The position numbers and the translations under genes were made by a program. Positions 8,776-17,975 of a stretch of 64,000 nucleotides of DNA are shown in pieces (the first letter of the stretch is position 1; each line of letters opens with the position of its first letter). Origin of the DNA: Mycolicibacterium hippocampi (GTDB taxonomy: Bacteria > Actinomycetota > Actinomycetes > Mycobacteriales > Mycobacteriaceae); NCBI RefSeq assembly GCF_010723735.1, contig NZ_BLLB01000002.1, forward strand, positions 992,001 through 1,056,000, read 5' to 3'. The notes below the pieces were generated by a model. It saw only the letters and a program-made list of their open reading frames with translations, did not search any database and had not been told where the DNA came from.

Positions 8776-9996
8776 ATGAGCCAAACCGTCCTCGTCGTCG
8801 GCGGCGGTCAAGCCGGCGGGCAGGCAGTGACCAGCCTGCGGTCAAACGGATTCGACGGACGGATCATTCTCATCGGCGCGGACTCGATGTTGCCCTATCA
8901 CCGGCCCCCGTTGTCGAAGGCATTCCTGGCCGGCAGCCTACCGGTGGAGCGACTGTTTCTGCGGCCACCGGCGTTCTATGAGAAGGCTCGGGTCGACGTG
9001 ATGCTCGGGGTCTGCGTCACCGGGATGGATGCCAGCCAGCGGCAGGTGACGCTCGACGATGGACGCGAACTCGAGTTCGATCGCCTGGTGCTGGCTACCG
9101 GTGGCCGGCCCCGCCCCTTGTCCTGCGCTGGCGCGGATTCTCCGATACTGCATTACCTGCGCACCGTGGCCGACGTCGAGGGCATCCGTGCGAAGTTGCG
9201 GCCCGGGGCGCGGCTGGTGCTGATTGGCGGGGGCTACATCGGTCTCGAGATTGCCGCCGTCGCGGCGCAGCTGGGATTGCTGGTGACCGTCGTGGAGGCC
9301 GAGCCCACGGTGCTGGCCAGGGTCACCTGTCCGGACGTGGCCCAGTTCTTCGAAGCCGAGCATCGCCGCGCCGGGGTCACGATTCGATGCGCGGCGACGG
9401 TGACGGGCATCGAGCAAGTCGGGTCTGCGGCGCGGGTCCTGACCGCCGACGGTGAGAGCTTCGCCGCCGATCTGGTTATCGCAGGTATCGGACTGCTCCC
9501 GAATGTCGAGTTAGCCTCGGCTGCGGGTGTGACGTGCGACAACGGTATCGCCGTCGACGAGTTCTGTCAGACCTCGGAGCCGGGTATTTACGCTGCAGGT
9601 GACTGCACACAGCACCCCAGCGAGGTCTACGGCTGCCGACTGCGGCTGGAGTCGGTGCACAACGCGATCGAGCAGGCGAAGACCGCCGCCGCGGCGATCT
9701 GCGGTAGCGCCAAACCCTATCGGCAAGTGCCCTGGTTCTGGTCGGATCAGTACGATCTGAAGTTGCAGACCGCTGGCCTGAACCGCGGTTATGACCAGGT
9801 AGTCATTCGTGGCGACCCCGACACCAGATCGTTCGCAGCGTTTTACTTGCGCGACGGGCGAATGCTGGCCGTGGATGCGATCAACCGGCCGGTCGAGTTC
9901 ATGGCGGCCAAATCGCTGATCGCCGAGCGCGCCGTCATTGACGTAGAAAGACTTGCCGATGATCGCATCCCGGCCCAGGCGCTGGCCTCTCGATAG
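8776..9996 (+). CDS. FAD-dependent ferredoxin reductase (P450 module 1)
   Basis: A 406-residue rubredoxin/ferredoxin reductase of the putidaredoxin-reductase type. It has the FAD motif VVGGGQAGGQAV at the N-terminus, the NADH motif LIGGGYIGLEIAA in the middle and IYAAGDC in the second FAD-binding segment; the C-terminal domain contains PWFWSDQYDLKLQ, typical of the family. GAGGAG precedes ATG 8776. It lies 28 bases after the P450 and 82 bases before the ferredoxin, so the three form one electron-transfer operon: NADH to this protein, to ferredoxin, to CYP153. Confidence 0.92.
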   Translation: MSQTVLVVGGGQAGGQAVTSLRSNGFDGRIILIGADSMLPYHRPPLSKAFLAGSLPVERLFLRPPAFYEKARVDVMLGVCVTGMDASQRQVTLDDGRELEFDRLVLATGGRPRPLSCAGADSPILHYLRTVADVEGIRAKLRPGARLVLIGGGYIGLEIAAVAAQLGLLVTVVEAEPTVLARVTCPDVAQFFEAEHRRAGVTIRCAATVTGIEQVGSAARVLTADGESFAADLVIAGIGLLPNVELASAAGVTCDNGIAVDEFCQTSEPGIYAAGDCTQHPSEVYGCRLRLESVHNAIEQAKTAAAAICGSAKPYRQVPWFWSDQYDLKLQTAGLNRGYDQVVIRGDPDTRSFAAFYLRDGRMLAVDAINRPVEFMAAKSLIAERAVIDVERLADDRIPAQALASR

Positions 9997-10078
9997 TCCC
10001 GCTCGACTGGGTGCTGCACTTTTTCCACTATCCAACCCACACCGGCGACCGTAGTCGCCCTCACTGCAAAGGACTGAA

Positions 10079-10399
10079 ATGACCAAGATCACCTACGTAG
10101 ACCACAACGGAGCATCCAGAACCGTCGATGGGATGGACGGCGAGTCTCTGATGGAAACCGCAGTATCGAACCTGGTGCCGGGCATCGACGGTGACTGCGG
10201 CGGTGCGTGTGCCTGCGCCACCTGCCACGTGCACGTCGAAGCCGACTGGCTCGACAAACTACCGCCGATAGAGCCCACCGAAAAGTCCATGCTGGAATTC
10301 TGCGAAGGCGCCGACGAGACGTCTCGGCTGGGCTGCCAGATCAAGATCGGCCCAGCTCTCGACGGCATCGTGGTCAGCACTCCAGTTGCTCAGCACTGA
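10079..10399 (+). CDS. [2Fe-2S] ferredoxin (P450 module 1)
   Basis: A 106-residue adrenodoxin/putidaredoxin-type ferredoxin. The cluster ligands follow the CX5CX2C...C pattern in DGDCGGACACATCHV and a distal cysteine in RLGCQIKI; one extra cysteine sits inside the CX5C loop. It should carry electrons from the reductase encoded just upstream to the CYP153 enzyme. The gap of 199 bases to the next gene (SCP2) holds no gene and presumably a promoter. Confidence 0.93.
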   Translation: MTKITYVDHNGASRTVDGMDGESLMETAVSNLVPGIDGDCGGACACATCHVHVEADWLDKLPPIEPTEKSMLEFCEGADETSRLGCQIKIGPALDGIVVSTPVAQH

Positions 10400-10601
10400 T
10401 TAGGTGGACTTGGGCCGGCGCAGTGGTGAGGTGCGGTTAACAGCACCGGATTGCGTCGTCGGCGCGAAGCGGCAGATGAGCGGCGGGCGTGGGTCGAAGA
10501 TGTCGTAATGGCGGGCCCGACGGGGGCGATGAGCCTCGATTGAGCGTGACTGTTCGCGCGCGGTTGTTCATTTGTGACAACGAGGTTGGTGGAGGTTGAT
10601 G

Positions 10602-11012
10602 ATGGCGGTGTTCAAGGACGAGGACGAGGTCTATGCCTTTTTGGGTGGGATCTTTCGGCGGGGCCTGGAGAAGGAGGGGCTGGCGGATAAGCTCGTGAAT
10701 TCGGGTGTGGTGTTGCGGGTGCATTACACCGATCCGGACGCAGTGGTGACGGTGGACATGCCGAACAAGGTGGTGCAGACGGGAGCGGGCAGTACCGCGG
10801 TGCCCAATGTCGAGCTGTTCATGTCGGCGGACACCGGGAACAAGTTCTGGTTGGGGAAGGTGAACCTGACGATGGCGATGGCCAAGGGAACGGTGCGCGC
10901 GAAGGGTCCGGCGGCGAAGTTGATCAAAATGATCCCGCAGGCCAAGAACCTGTTCCCGGAGTACCGGTTGCTGTTGCAGAACGAGAATCGGCAGGACCTC
11001 ATCGATGTGTGA
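10602..11012 (+). CDS. SCP2 sterol-carrier domain protein, copy 1
   Basis: A 136-residue single-domain SCP2-like protein, a fold that binds lipids or acyl chains in a hydrophobic tunnel. Typical features are the alternating strand pattern VVLRVHYTDPDAVVTVDM and the middle FMSADTGNKFWLGKVNLTMAM. GGAGG at 10591-10595 is six bases from ATG 10602; a second ATG directly precedes it. The gene is 36 bases before an acyl-CoA ligase and next to CYP153 genes, so it may deliver a hydrophobic substrate or product. It differs from copy 2 only by a silent change near the start. Confidence 0.85.
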   Translation: MAVFKDEDEVYAFLGGIFRRGLEKEGLADKLVNSGVVLRVHYTDPDAVVTVDMPNKVVQTGAGSTAVPNVELFMSADTGNKFWLGKVNLTMAMAKGTVRAKGPAAKLIKMIPQAKNLFPEYRLLLQNENRQDLIDV

Positions 11013-11048
11013 CCGGCGCTTCACGGTGGGCTGCAGGACGGGCGTGCG

Positions 11049-12677
11049 ATGAAGAGCACCATGCAGGATGTTCCGTTGACGGTGGCCGGGATCGTGCGCC
11101 ATGCCTCGACGATCCATGGTGATCGCTATGTGCTGACCGCGCGGGGGCCCGGACAGATCTCTCGGGTGTCCTACCGCGAGGTGGGGGAGCGCGCGGCACG
11201 GCTGGCGAATGCGTTGCGCGAGATCGGCATTCGTGGAGATGAGCGTGTCGCGACGCTGCAGTGGAGCAACCAGGAGCATCTGGATGCTTACGCGGCGGTG
11301 CCGTCGATGGGCGCGGTGCTGCACACGTTGAATCTGCGGCTGCCGCCGGAACAGCTGACGTGGATCGCCAATCATGCCGAGGATCGGGTGATCATCGCCG
11401 ACGGTACGGTGCTGGGCCTGTTGGCGGCGGCGTTGCCGTCGATGACCTCGGTGCGCACGGTGTTGGTGACCGGCACGGGTGACCTTGCCGCGGTCCAGGG
11501 GTGCGGAAAGGACGTCCTTCGTTACGACGATGTAGTGGCCGCCCAGCCGAGCACGTTCGACTGGCCCGACGTCGACGAGCGGTCGGCCGCCGCGATGTGC
11601 TACACCAGCGGTACCACCGGGCACCCGAAGGGTGTTGTCTACAGTCATCGTTCGACGTGGTTGCACTCTCAGGCGGCGTGCACCTCGAATGCGTTGGGCG
11701 TCGGTCATGACGACACGGTGTTGGCGATCGTTCCGATGTTCCACGCCAACGCGTGGGGGTTGCCGTACGCGGCGATGATGGCGGGGGCGCAGCTTCTGCT
11801 GCCTGACCGTTTTCTGCAGGCGGGGCCTTTGGTGGAGATGATCGAGGCGGTCCGGCCGACGATGGCGGGCGCTGTTCCGACGATCTGGACCGACGTTCTG
11901 CACTATCTGCGCGACAATCCCGGCCACGATGTGAGTTCGCTGAAGTTGGTGGCGTGCGGTGGTTCGGCGGTTCCGCGGTCGTTGATGACCGCCTATGACG
12001 AGCTGGGCGTCCGCATTGTGCAGGCCTGGGGGATGACCGAGACGTCCCCGCTGGCCGCGGTCGCATTGCCGCGGAACAGCGACACCCCGGAGAGGTCCCT
12101 TTACCTGCGCGGAACCCAGGGCCGGGTGGTGGCCGGTGTGCAGGCCCGCATCGTCGACGACGCCGGCGCCGAGCAGCCCTGGGACGGAAAGTCGGTGGGG
12201 GAGATTCAGATCCGCGGCCCGTGGATCACCGGGTCGTATTACGAGCATGACACTTCGGCGGTGTCGCCGGACGGGTGGTTGCGCACCGGAGACGTCGGGA
12301 CGATCAGCCCGGATGCGTTCATCACGCTGACCGACCGTTCCAAGGACGTCATCAAGTCCGGGGGCGAATGGATCTCCTCGGTGGAGCTGGAGAACGAGTT
12401 GGCCGCTCACCCTGCGGTGCGCACCGCCACCGTGATCGGGGTTCCCGATGACAAGTGGCAGGAACGGCCGCTGGCGGTGGTCGTCCTGGCTGCCGACCGC
12501 ACCGCCACCGCCGCGGAATTGACCGAGTTCCTCCGTCCGCGGGTGGCCAAGTGGTGGCTACCGGAACGGTGGGCGTTCGTCACCGACATTCCGCTGACCT
12601 CCACCGGCAAGTTCGACAAGAAGAAGCTGCGCCGCCAGTACGCCGACGGTGACCTCACCGTCGAGACACTGGCGTGA
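11049..12677 (+). CDS. AMP-dependent acyl-CoA ligase (long-chain fatty acid type), copy 1
   Basis: A 542-residue member of the ANL superfamily that activates a carboxylic acid through an acyl-AMP to acyl-CoA. The P-loop-like motif YTSGTTGHPKG begins at residue 185; WGMTETSPL, the hinge-region YLRTGDVG-like segment GWLRTGDVGTI and the catalytic-lysine end TSTGKFDKKKL are all present. The length is normal and the frame is open. It lies between SCP2 and alcohol dehydrogenase genes in one operon, consistent with converting a fatty acid made from a CYP153 product into acyl-CoA. The chain length is not predictable. Confidence 0.92.
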   Translation: MKSTMQDVPLTVAGIVRHASTIHGDRYVLTARGPGQISRVSYREVGERAARLANALREIGIRGDERVATLQWSNQEHLDAYAAVPSMGAVLHTLNLRLPPEQLTWIANHAEDRVIIADGTVLGLLAAALPSMTSVRTVLVTGTGDLAAVQGCGKDVLRYDDVVAAQPSTFDWPDVDERSAAAMCYTSGTTGHPKGVVYSHRSTWLHSQAACTSNALGVGHDDTVLAIVPMFHANAWGLPYAAMMAGAQLLLPDRFLQAGPLVEMIEAVRPTMAGAVPTIWTDVLHYLRDNPGHDVSSLKLVACGGSAVPRSLMTAYDELGVRIVQAWGMTETSPLAAVALPRNSDTPERSLYLRGTQGRVVAGVQARIVDDAGAEQPWDGKSVGEIQIRGPWITGSYYEHDTSAVSPDGWLRTGDVGTISPDAFITLTDRSKDVIKSGGEWISSVELENELAAHPAVRTATVIGVPDDKWQERPLAVVVLAADRTATAAELTEFLRPRVAKWWLPERWAFVTDIPLTSTGKFDKKKLRRQYADGDLTVETLA

Positions 12678-12723
12678 ATCATCAATCCACTGCGACCGAA
12701 ACATCGACGTTAAGGAGACACAT

Positions 12724-13830
12724 ATGAAGACACGCGCTGCAGTGCTCTGGGGCCTGGGAGAGAAGTGGGAGGTCGAGGAGGTCGAGTTGGATCCGCCCGG
12801 CCCCGATGAGGTGCTGGTCCGGTTGACCGCGACCGGGTTGTGCCATTCAGATGAGCACCTCGTGACCGGTGATCTGCCCATTCCGCTGCCCGTCGTCGGT
12901 GGCCACGAGGGTGCCGGCACCGTGGTCGAAGTGGGTGCGGGTGTCGAGAACGTCGCCGAGGGCGATTCGGTGATCCTGACGTTCCTGCCGTCGTGTGGGC
13001 ACTGTTCCTATTGCGCGCGGGGGATGGGCAACATGTGCGACTTGGGTGCGGCGCTCATGATGGGACCCCAGATCGACGGGACTTACCGTTTCCATGCCCG
13101 CGGTGAGGACGTCGGCCAGATGTGCCTGCTGGGCACGTTCTCGGAATACACCGTGGTCCCCAAGGCGTCTCTGGTCAAAATCGACCAGGGGACACCGCTG
13201 GACAAGGCGGCGTTGATCGGGTGTGGTGTGACGACCGGGTACGGGTCGGCGGTGCGCACCGGTGAGGTGCGTGCCGGGGACACCGTGGTCGTGATCGGCG
13301 CTGGCGGCATCGGCATGAATGCGATTCAGGGCGCCCGCATCGCGGGCGCGTTGACCATCGTGGCCGTCGATCCGGTGGCGTTCAAGCGTGAGCAAGCTGC
13401 CGGTTTCGGTGCGACGCATGCCGTTGCCACCATCGATGAGGCCTGGTCACTGATCAGCGACATCACCCGCGGCAAGCTCGCTGATGTGTGCGTGTTGACC
13501 ACCGATGTCGCCGAGCGGTCCTACATCGGCGAGGCGCTGTCATTGGTCGGTAAACGCGGCCGTGTGGTCGTTACCGCGATCGGGCACCCCGAAGAGACCT
13601 CGATGTCGGGTTCACTGCTGGAGTTGACGCTCTATGAAAAGCAGATCCGCGGCGCGCTGTACGGCTCGTCGAACGCCGCCCACGACATCCCGCGGCTCGT
13701 CGAACTCTACAACTCCGGACAACTCAAACTCGACGAGCTGATCACCCGTGAGTACACCCTCGATCAGATCAACGAGGGCTACGCCGACATGCGATCAGGC
13801 CGCAACATCCGAGGACTCATCCGCTTCTGA
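12724..13830 (+). CDS. NDMA-dependent-type zinc alcohol dehydrogenase, copy 1
   Basis: A 368-residue medium-chain zinc alcohol dehydrogenase. Catalytic zinc ligands are C40 and H61 (with E62), structural zinc ligands C91, C94, C97 and C105, and the nucleotide site is GAGGIG. The protein resembles the Rxyl_3153-type NDMA-dependent family, whose members occur with the redox cofactor mycofactocin and keep NAD(H) tightly bound; this assignment is from family knowledge, not from a visible diagnostic residue. AAGGAG stands six bases before ATG 12724. In context it would oxidise the alcohol made by CYP153 to the aldehyde. Confidence 0.9.
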   Translation: MKTRAAVLWGLGEKWEVEEVELDPPGPDEVLVRLTATGLCHSDEHLVTGDLPIPLPVVGGHEGAGTVVEVGAGVENVAEGDSVILTFLPSCGHCSYCARGMGNMCDLGAALMMGPQIDGTYRFHARGEDVGQMCLLGTFSEYTVVPKASLVKIDQGTPLDKAALIGCGVTTGYGSAVRTGEVRAGDTVVVIGAGGIGMNAIQGARIAGALTIVAVDPVAFKREQAAGFGATHAVATIDEAWSLISDITRGKLADVCVLTTDVAERSYIGEALSLVGKRGRVVVTAIGHPEETSMSGSLLELTLYEKQIRGALYGSSNAAHDIPRLVELYNSGQLKLDELITREYTLDQINEGYADMRSGRNIRGLIRF

Positions 13831-13911
13831 TGCAGCAGCCGAAACCGGAGGGAGGCGACGCTACATAAAGACGCTGCCAAGGTTGGGAAGCTCAGGACTC
13901 GCTGGGACAGC

Positions 13912-14925
13912 TCAATGTGGTGAGAGCCGGAACTCGCGCGGAGCGCGGCCGGTCCATCGCTTGAAGGCGTGTGAGAAGTTGGCGAGGTTGCTATATCCGA
14001 GATCCGTGGCGATCTCACTCACCGACATTGAGCGGTCGAGTAGCTGCAGCATCGCGCGCTCGCGCAGGAATGACTGGCGCAACTCGCGAAAGGTGGTCCC
14101 CTCCTCGGAGAGGCGCCGTTTGAGTGTGCTGGTGGATATCGACAGCTCATGTGCGAACCAATGGTTACTTCGCTGTCCGGGATCCTTCTGCAGCAACTGT
14201 CTCACCTTCTCCGAGAACGACGTGGTTTCGCTGCGCTGGTCGAGAATTCGCTGCAGATCGACGATGGCGAGTCGATACGCGACGGGATCGGAGAACCGGC
14301 ACACCTCGTTGAGCGTGTCCGCGGGAACATGGAGGAAGGACATCGGAGCGTCGAAGAACAGGCGCCCGGCGTGCGCCAGGTCGTTCTCCCGATCGGCCAG
14401 GGCGACGGGCGCCGGCCAACTCAGGTGAAGTGTGACGGTCGACGCGTCACCGACGAGCATATCCAGTAGTCGCAACAACGCCGACCCGCTGTAGGTGACG
14501 GCCAGGCAGTCCAGGGCCGGATCGCCGGTGTGCCCGGTGAACCCGACAGTGAGGCCGCGGTAACCGGGATGGAACTGTGGAGTCACAGCTGTCGAGATCA
14601 ACGGCAGATAGGTGAGCAGCTCCACGATCTCGGCTACCGAGCCCGCGCTGACCAGCGGAACGCTCAACGGGCCGAAGGATGTCAACTGGGCCTGTCCGGC
14701 GAACGCGAAGCCGAGCAGGGTTGCCTGGTCGACGTCGAGATCGGGGTAGACCTCCCGAAACCACCGTAACGGGGCCTGGACATCACGCTCAATCAGCGTC
14801 GCCTCGTCGGTTCCTTCGCGAGCCATGATGTTGCGAAGCCGCGCGACGGCGTCTGGGTCGAATGCCGGGCTCTCGAGCATTTGCACGAATGCGAGTGGAG
14901 GCACACCCGCGTCATTGAGGTTCAC
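13912..14925 (-). CDS. AraC-family transcriptional regulator
   Basis: A 337-residue regulator. The N-terminal about 200 residues resemble the arabinose-binding-like effector domain found in OruR/ArcR-type regulators. The C-terminal 100 residues contain two helix-turn-helices, LSISTSTLKRRLSEEGTTF and MSVSEIATDLGYSNLANFSHAFKRW, the AraC signature. It is convergent with the first dehydrogenase (81 bases apart) and divergent from the ferredoxin-CYP153-reductase operon, so the 116-bp gap before that operon is the likely place of action. Regulators of this type commonly activate alkane or fatty-acid genes next to them; that role is inferred. Confidence 0.88.
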   Translation of the reverse strand: MNLNDAGVPPLAFVQMLESPAFDPDAVARLRNIMAREGTDEATLIERDVQAPLRWFREVYPDLDVDQATLLGFAFAGQAQLTSFGPLSVPLVSAGSVAEIVELLTYLPLISTAVTPQFHPGYRGLTVGFTGHTGDPALDCLAVTYSGSALLRLLDMLVGDASTVTLHLSWPAPVALADRENDLAHAGRLFFDAPMSFLHVPADTLNEVCRFSDPVAYRLAIVDLQRILDQRSETTSFSEKVRQLLQKDPGQRSNHWFAHELSISTSTLKRRLSEEGTTFRELRQSFLRERAMLQLLDRSMSVSEIATDLGYSNLANFSHAFKRWTGRAPREFRLSPH

Positions 14926-15041
14926 TGACCATGGTCCCTTTGAGCCGAATTCACAAGTTTCTGACTCCGGGGAACATAGCCGCAGCGCTCATCCTGCGCA
15001 AGACTGGTGTCAAGTAACTGAGGACACGCAAGGAGCTGGCT
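14926..15041. promoter_or_regulatory. divergent control region of the AraC regulator and P450 module 2
   Basis: This 116-bp gap separates two divergent genes and must hold both promoters and probably the regulator's binding sites. AAGGAG (15030-15035) is the ribosome site of the ferredoxin. I see no convincing direct repeats that would define the operator. Confidence 0.45.
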
Positions 15042-15362
15042 ATGGCAGTTGTCACATTTATCTCCCACGACGGCGAGAAGTACGAGGCGCCTCTCGAGGA
15101 AGGTCAGTCACTGATGCGGGTCGCGAAAAACAACGTAGTGCCCGGCATCGACGGCGACTGCGGAGGCGAAGCTGCGTGCGGGACCTGCCATGTGATCGTC
15201 GACCCGCAGTGGTCCGATCGGGTCGGCCTCTCCGGCGCCGTTGAAGAAGAGATGCTCGCGATGAACCCCGAGCGTCAGCCGACCTCCCGGCTGTCCTGCC
15301 AGATGCAGGTCTCTGAGGCGTGGGACGGCTTGATCGTCCATCTGCCCGAGTTCCAACTGTAG
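15042..15362 (+). CDS. [2Fe-2S] ferredoxin (P450 module 2)
   Basis: A 106-residue adrenodoxin-type ferredoxin with cluster ligands in DGDCGGEAACGTCHV (CX5CX2C) and a distal cysteine in RLSCQMQV. It is similar to the ferredoxin of module 1 but clearly a separate sequence. A good ribosome site (AAGGAG) precedes ATG 15042. It is the first gene of a tight operon with the second CYP153 (25-base gap) and its reductase. Gene order differs from module 1, where the ferredoxin is last. Confidence 0.93.
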   Translation: MAVVTFISHDGEKYEAPLEEGQSLMRVAKNNVVPGIDGDCGGEAACGTCHVIVDPQWSDRVGLSGAVEEEMLAMNPERQPTSRLSCQMQVSEAWDGLIVHLPEFQL

Positions 15363-15387
15363 CGACGAGAGAGACGGATAAGACGTA

Positions 15388-16776
15388 ATGAAGGTTTCTG
15401 AAGCAATCACCGAGAAAGTGCAGGCGACCATCCCGATGGACCTGCAGATTCAAGGCGCACACCTGTATGACAAGACCCGGCGTTTGGTGACCGGAACGAA
15501 CGGGAAAAGGCTCTTCGCCGAGAGCCCCATCCCACCGGTCGAGGACGTAGAACTCGCCGACATCGACCTCAGCAACCCTTTCCTCTATCGTCAGGGGCGC
15601 TGGCAGTCATACTACGAGCGCCTGCGCAACGAAGCTCCGGTCCACTATCAGCCCAACAGTCCGTTCGGTCCGTTCTGGTCCGTCATGCGGCATGCCGACA
15701 TCGTGGCCGTCGAGAAGAACCATGAGGTCTTCTCCTCCGAGCCCTTCATCATCATCGGGGCCCCGCCTCGTTTCCTTGATGTCGCGATGTTCATCGCGAT
15801 GGATCCGCCACGCCACGACAGGCAGCGGGCCGCTGTCCAAGGGGTGGTCGCGCCCAAGAATCTGCGTGAGATGGAGGGTCTGATTCGATCACGCGTGCAG
15901 GAGGTGCTGGACAACCTGCCCGTGGATCGGCCGTTCGACTGGGTGCAGAATGTCTCGATCGAGTTGACCGCGCGGATGCTTGCAACCCTCCTGGACTTCC
16001 CGTACGAGCAGCGTCACAAACTCGTCGAGTGGTCAGATCTGGCAACCTCGATGGAGCAAGCCAATGGCGGTCCCTCGGACCTTGACGAGACGTTCGCAGG
16101 CATGCGCGACATGGCGCAAGGTCTCAGCGAGCACTGGCACGACAAGGCGGCCCGGACAGCTGCCGGAGAGGAACCCGGCTTCGATCTGATCACCATGCTG
16201 CAGAGCAACGAGAGCACCAAGGATCTGATCAAACGACCGATGGAGTTCTTGGGCAACCTTGTGCTGCTGATCGTCGGAGGCAACGACACCACCCGGAACT
16301 CGATGAGCGGCGGTGTTCTCGCGTTGAACCGGTACCCAGATCAGTTCGAGAAGCTGAAGGCAAACCCCGACCTGATCCCCAACATGGTCTCGGAGGTCAT
16401 CCGGTGGCAGACACCGTTGGCCTATATGCGCCGGATCGCCAAGGCGGACACTATGCTGAACGGGCAGTTCATTCGCAAGGGCGACAAGGTCGTGATGTGG
16501 TACGCGTCGGGCAACCGCGACGAGCGCGTGTTCGATCGACCCGACGACTTGATCATCGACCGGGCCAACGCCCGCAACCACATCTCCTTCGGCTTTGGCA
16601 TCCACCGCTGTATGGGGAACCGGCTGGCCGAGCTGCAGCTGCGGATTCTCTGGGAGGAGTTGCTTCCTCGTTTCGACAACATCGAGGTCGTCGGCGAACC
16701 CGAGTACGTGCAGTCCAACTTCGTGAGGGGTATCAGCAAGATGATGGTCCGACTCACCCCGAAATCCGCCACATGA
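15388..16776 (+). CDS. cytochrome P450, CYP153-type hydroxylase (module 2)
   Basis: A 462-residue CYP153-like P450, longer than the module-1 enzyme mainly by an N-terminal extension of about 40 residues. Key motifs are IAMDPPRHDRQR, the I-helix GGNDTTRNSMSGG, EVIRWQTPL and the haem loop FGFGIHRCMGNRLAE with Cys408. It should hydroxylate terminal methyl groups of alkanes or alkyl chains using electrons from its own ferredoxin and reductase. Its stop overlaps the reductase start (ATGA at 16773-16776), so translation is coupled. Divergence between the two P450s suggests different substrate ranges rather than simple duplication. Confidence 0.9.
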   Translation: MKVSEAITEKVQATIPMDLQIQGAHLYDKTRRLVTGTNGKRLFAESPIPPVEDVELADIDLSNPFLYRQGRWQSYYERLRNEAPVHYQPNSPFGPFWSVMRHADIVAVEKNHEVFSSEPFIIIGAPPRFLDVAMFIAMDPPRHDRQRAAVQGVVAPKNLREMEGLIRSRVQEVLDNLPVDRPFDWVQNVSIELTARMLATLLDFPYEQRHKLVEWSDLATSMEQANGGPSDLDETFAGMRDMAQGLSEHWHDKAARTAAGEEPGFDLITMLQSNESTKDLIKRPMEFLGNLVLLIVGGNDTTRNSMSGGVLALNRYPDQFEKLKANPDLIPNMVSEVIRWQTPLAYMRRIAKADTMLNGQFIRKGDKVVMWYASGNRDERVFDRPDDLIIDRANARNHISFGFGIHRCMGNRLAELQLRILWEELLPRFDNIEVVGEPEYVQSNFVRGISKMMVRLTPKSAT

Positions 16777-17975
16777 CGTTGGAGCGGACGCTCATCGTCG
16801 GGGCCAGCCATGCCGGAGCCCAACTCGCGGCCAGTCTGCGCCAGGAAGGGTGGACCGGTGAGATCGTCCTCATCGGCGACGAGTCGGCGCTGCCCTACCA
16901 ACGCCCTCCGCTGTCGAAGGCATATCTGGCCGGGAAGTGCACAGTCGACGAGCTCGCGATCCGCAACGCCGAGTTCTACACCAAGCAGCGAATCCAACTC
17001 CTGGATGCGACGGTGGAGGCGATCGACCGCTCGGCGGGTCACCTTTCGCTGAACACCGGCGACGCTTTGCCCTACGACAAGCTCGCGCTGTGCACTGGCG
17101 CCCGCCCTCGTCGGCTCCCTACCCCGGGAGCCGACCTGGCCGGAGTCTTCTACCTACGCACCGCCGCGGACGTCGAGATGATCCGCGAGGCCACCAGCCC
17201 CGGGAGTCGGGCTGTGATCGTCGGCGGCGGCTACATCGGACTGGAGACGGCCGCCTCGTTGCGTGCACTGGGTCTGGAGGTCACCGTGATCGAGGCGACC
17301 GAGCGCGTCCTCGAACGGGTCACCGCGCCCGAGGTATCGGCGTTCTTCGACCGGATCCACCGCGAGGAGGGCGTCAACATCCGGACGGGCGCGCTGGTCA
17401 AGGCAATGTCTGGCGACGGCAGGATCCGCGAAGTAATCCTGGCCGGTGGCGAATCGATTCCTGCCGACCTCGTCATTATCGGCATCGGCGTTGAGCCCAA
17501 CACCGAGCTCGCCGCCGCCGCGGGCTTGGTCGTCGACAACGGCGTCGTGATCGACGACCAGGCCCGGACCAGCGACCCCGCCATCGTGGCCGCCGGGGAC
17601 TGCGCCAGCCACGACATGGCCCGTTACGGCCGTCGCATACGCCTGGAGTCCGTGCCCAGCGCGGCCGAGCAGGCCAAAGTCGCCGCGGCGACCGTCTGCG
17701 GGAAGTCCAAGAAGATATCAGCGCTTCCATGGTTCTGGTCAGATCAATACGACCTCAAGCTCCAGATCGCCGGTCTCAACACCGGGTACGACGAAGTCAT
17801 CCTCAGCGGCGACCCGACCAGGGACCGCGACTTCACCTGCTTCTACCTCCGTGCCGGCGAGCTCATTGCCGCGGACTGCGTCAACCGCCCGCGAGACTTC
17901 ATGTTCAGCAAACGGGTCATCACGCAGCAAGTCCCCATCGGACGGGCCGAACTGGCGCTCGCCGGCCAGGCCTGA
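16773..17975 (+). CDS. FAD-dependent ferredoxin reductase (P450 module 2)
   Basis: A 400-residue putidaredoxin-reductase-type flavoprotein. It has the FAD motif region LIVGASHAGAQLA, the NADH motif VIVGGGYIGLETAA, the second FAD segment VAAGDCASHD and the family stretch PWFWSDQYDLKLQ. The start is the ATG overlapping the P450 stop; an open frame extends further upstream inside the P450 gene but has no support. It completes the electron chain of module 2. The first glycine motif reads GASHAG rather than GGGxAG, a common variant. Confidence 0.92.
   Translation: MTLERTLIVGASHAGAQLAASLRQEGWTGEIVLIGDESALPYQRPPLSKAYLAGKCTVDELAIRNAEFYTKQRIQLLDATVEAIDRSAGHLSLNTGDALPYDKLALCTGARPRRLPTPGADLAGVFYLRTAADVEMIREATSPGSRAVIVGGGYIGLETAASLRALGLEVTVIEATERVLERVTAPEVSAFFDRIHREEGVNIRTGALVKAMSGDGRIREVILAGGESIPADLVIIGIGVEPNTELAAAAGLVVDNGVVIDDQARTSDPAIVAAGDCASHDMARYGRRIRLESVPSAAEQAKVAAATVCGKSKKISALPWFWSDQYDLKLQIAGLNTGYDEVILSGDPTRDRDFTCFYLRAGELIAADCVNRPRDFMFSKRVITQQVPIGRAELALAGQA

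Larger units (their letters stand above)
10575..13830 (+). repeat. 3.25-kb direct repeat, copy R1 (SCP2 - acyl-CoA ligase - alcohol dehydrogenase)
   Basis: R1 matches R2 at 18212-21461 almost base for base; I find only a few substitutions (for example 10610 G/A and 11528 C/T, both silent) and four indels totalling six bases. The match stops exactly at the stop codon of the dehydrogenase on the right. On the left it fades into a still similar but diverged promoter segment. The three genes of R1 are intact. Confidence 0.95.

Noticed and set aside
10437..12410. A 657-codon open frame on the minus strand across SCP2 and ligase copy 1 (and a similar one in copy 2).
   Set aside because: It lies opposite clearly real genes, is rich in Arg, His and Gln as expected for a GC-rich antisense frame, and has no domain.
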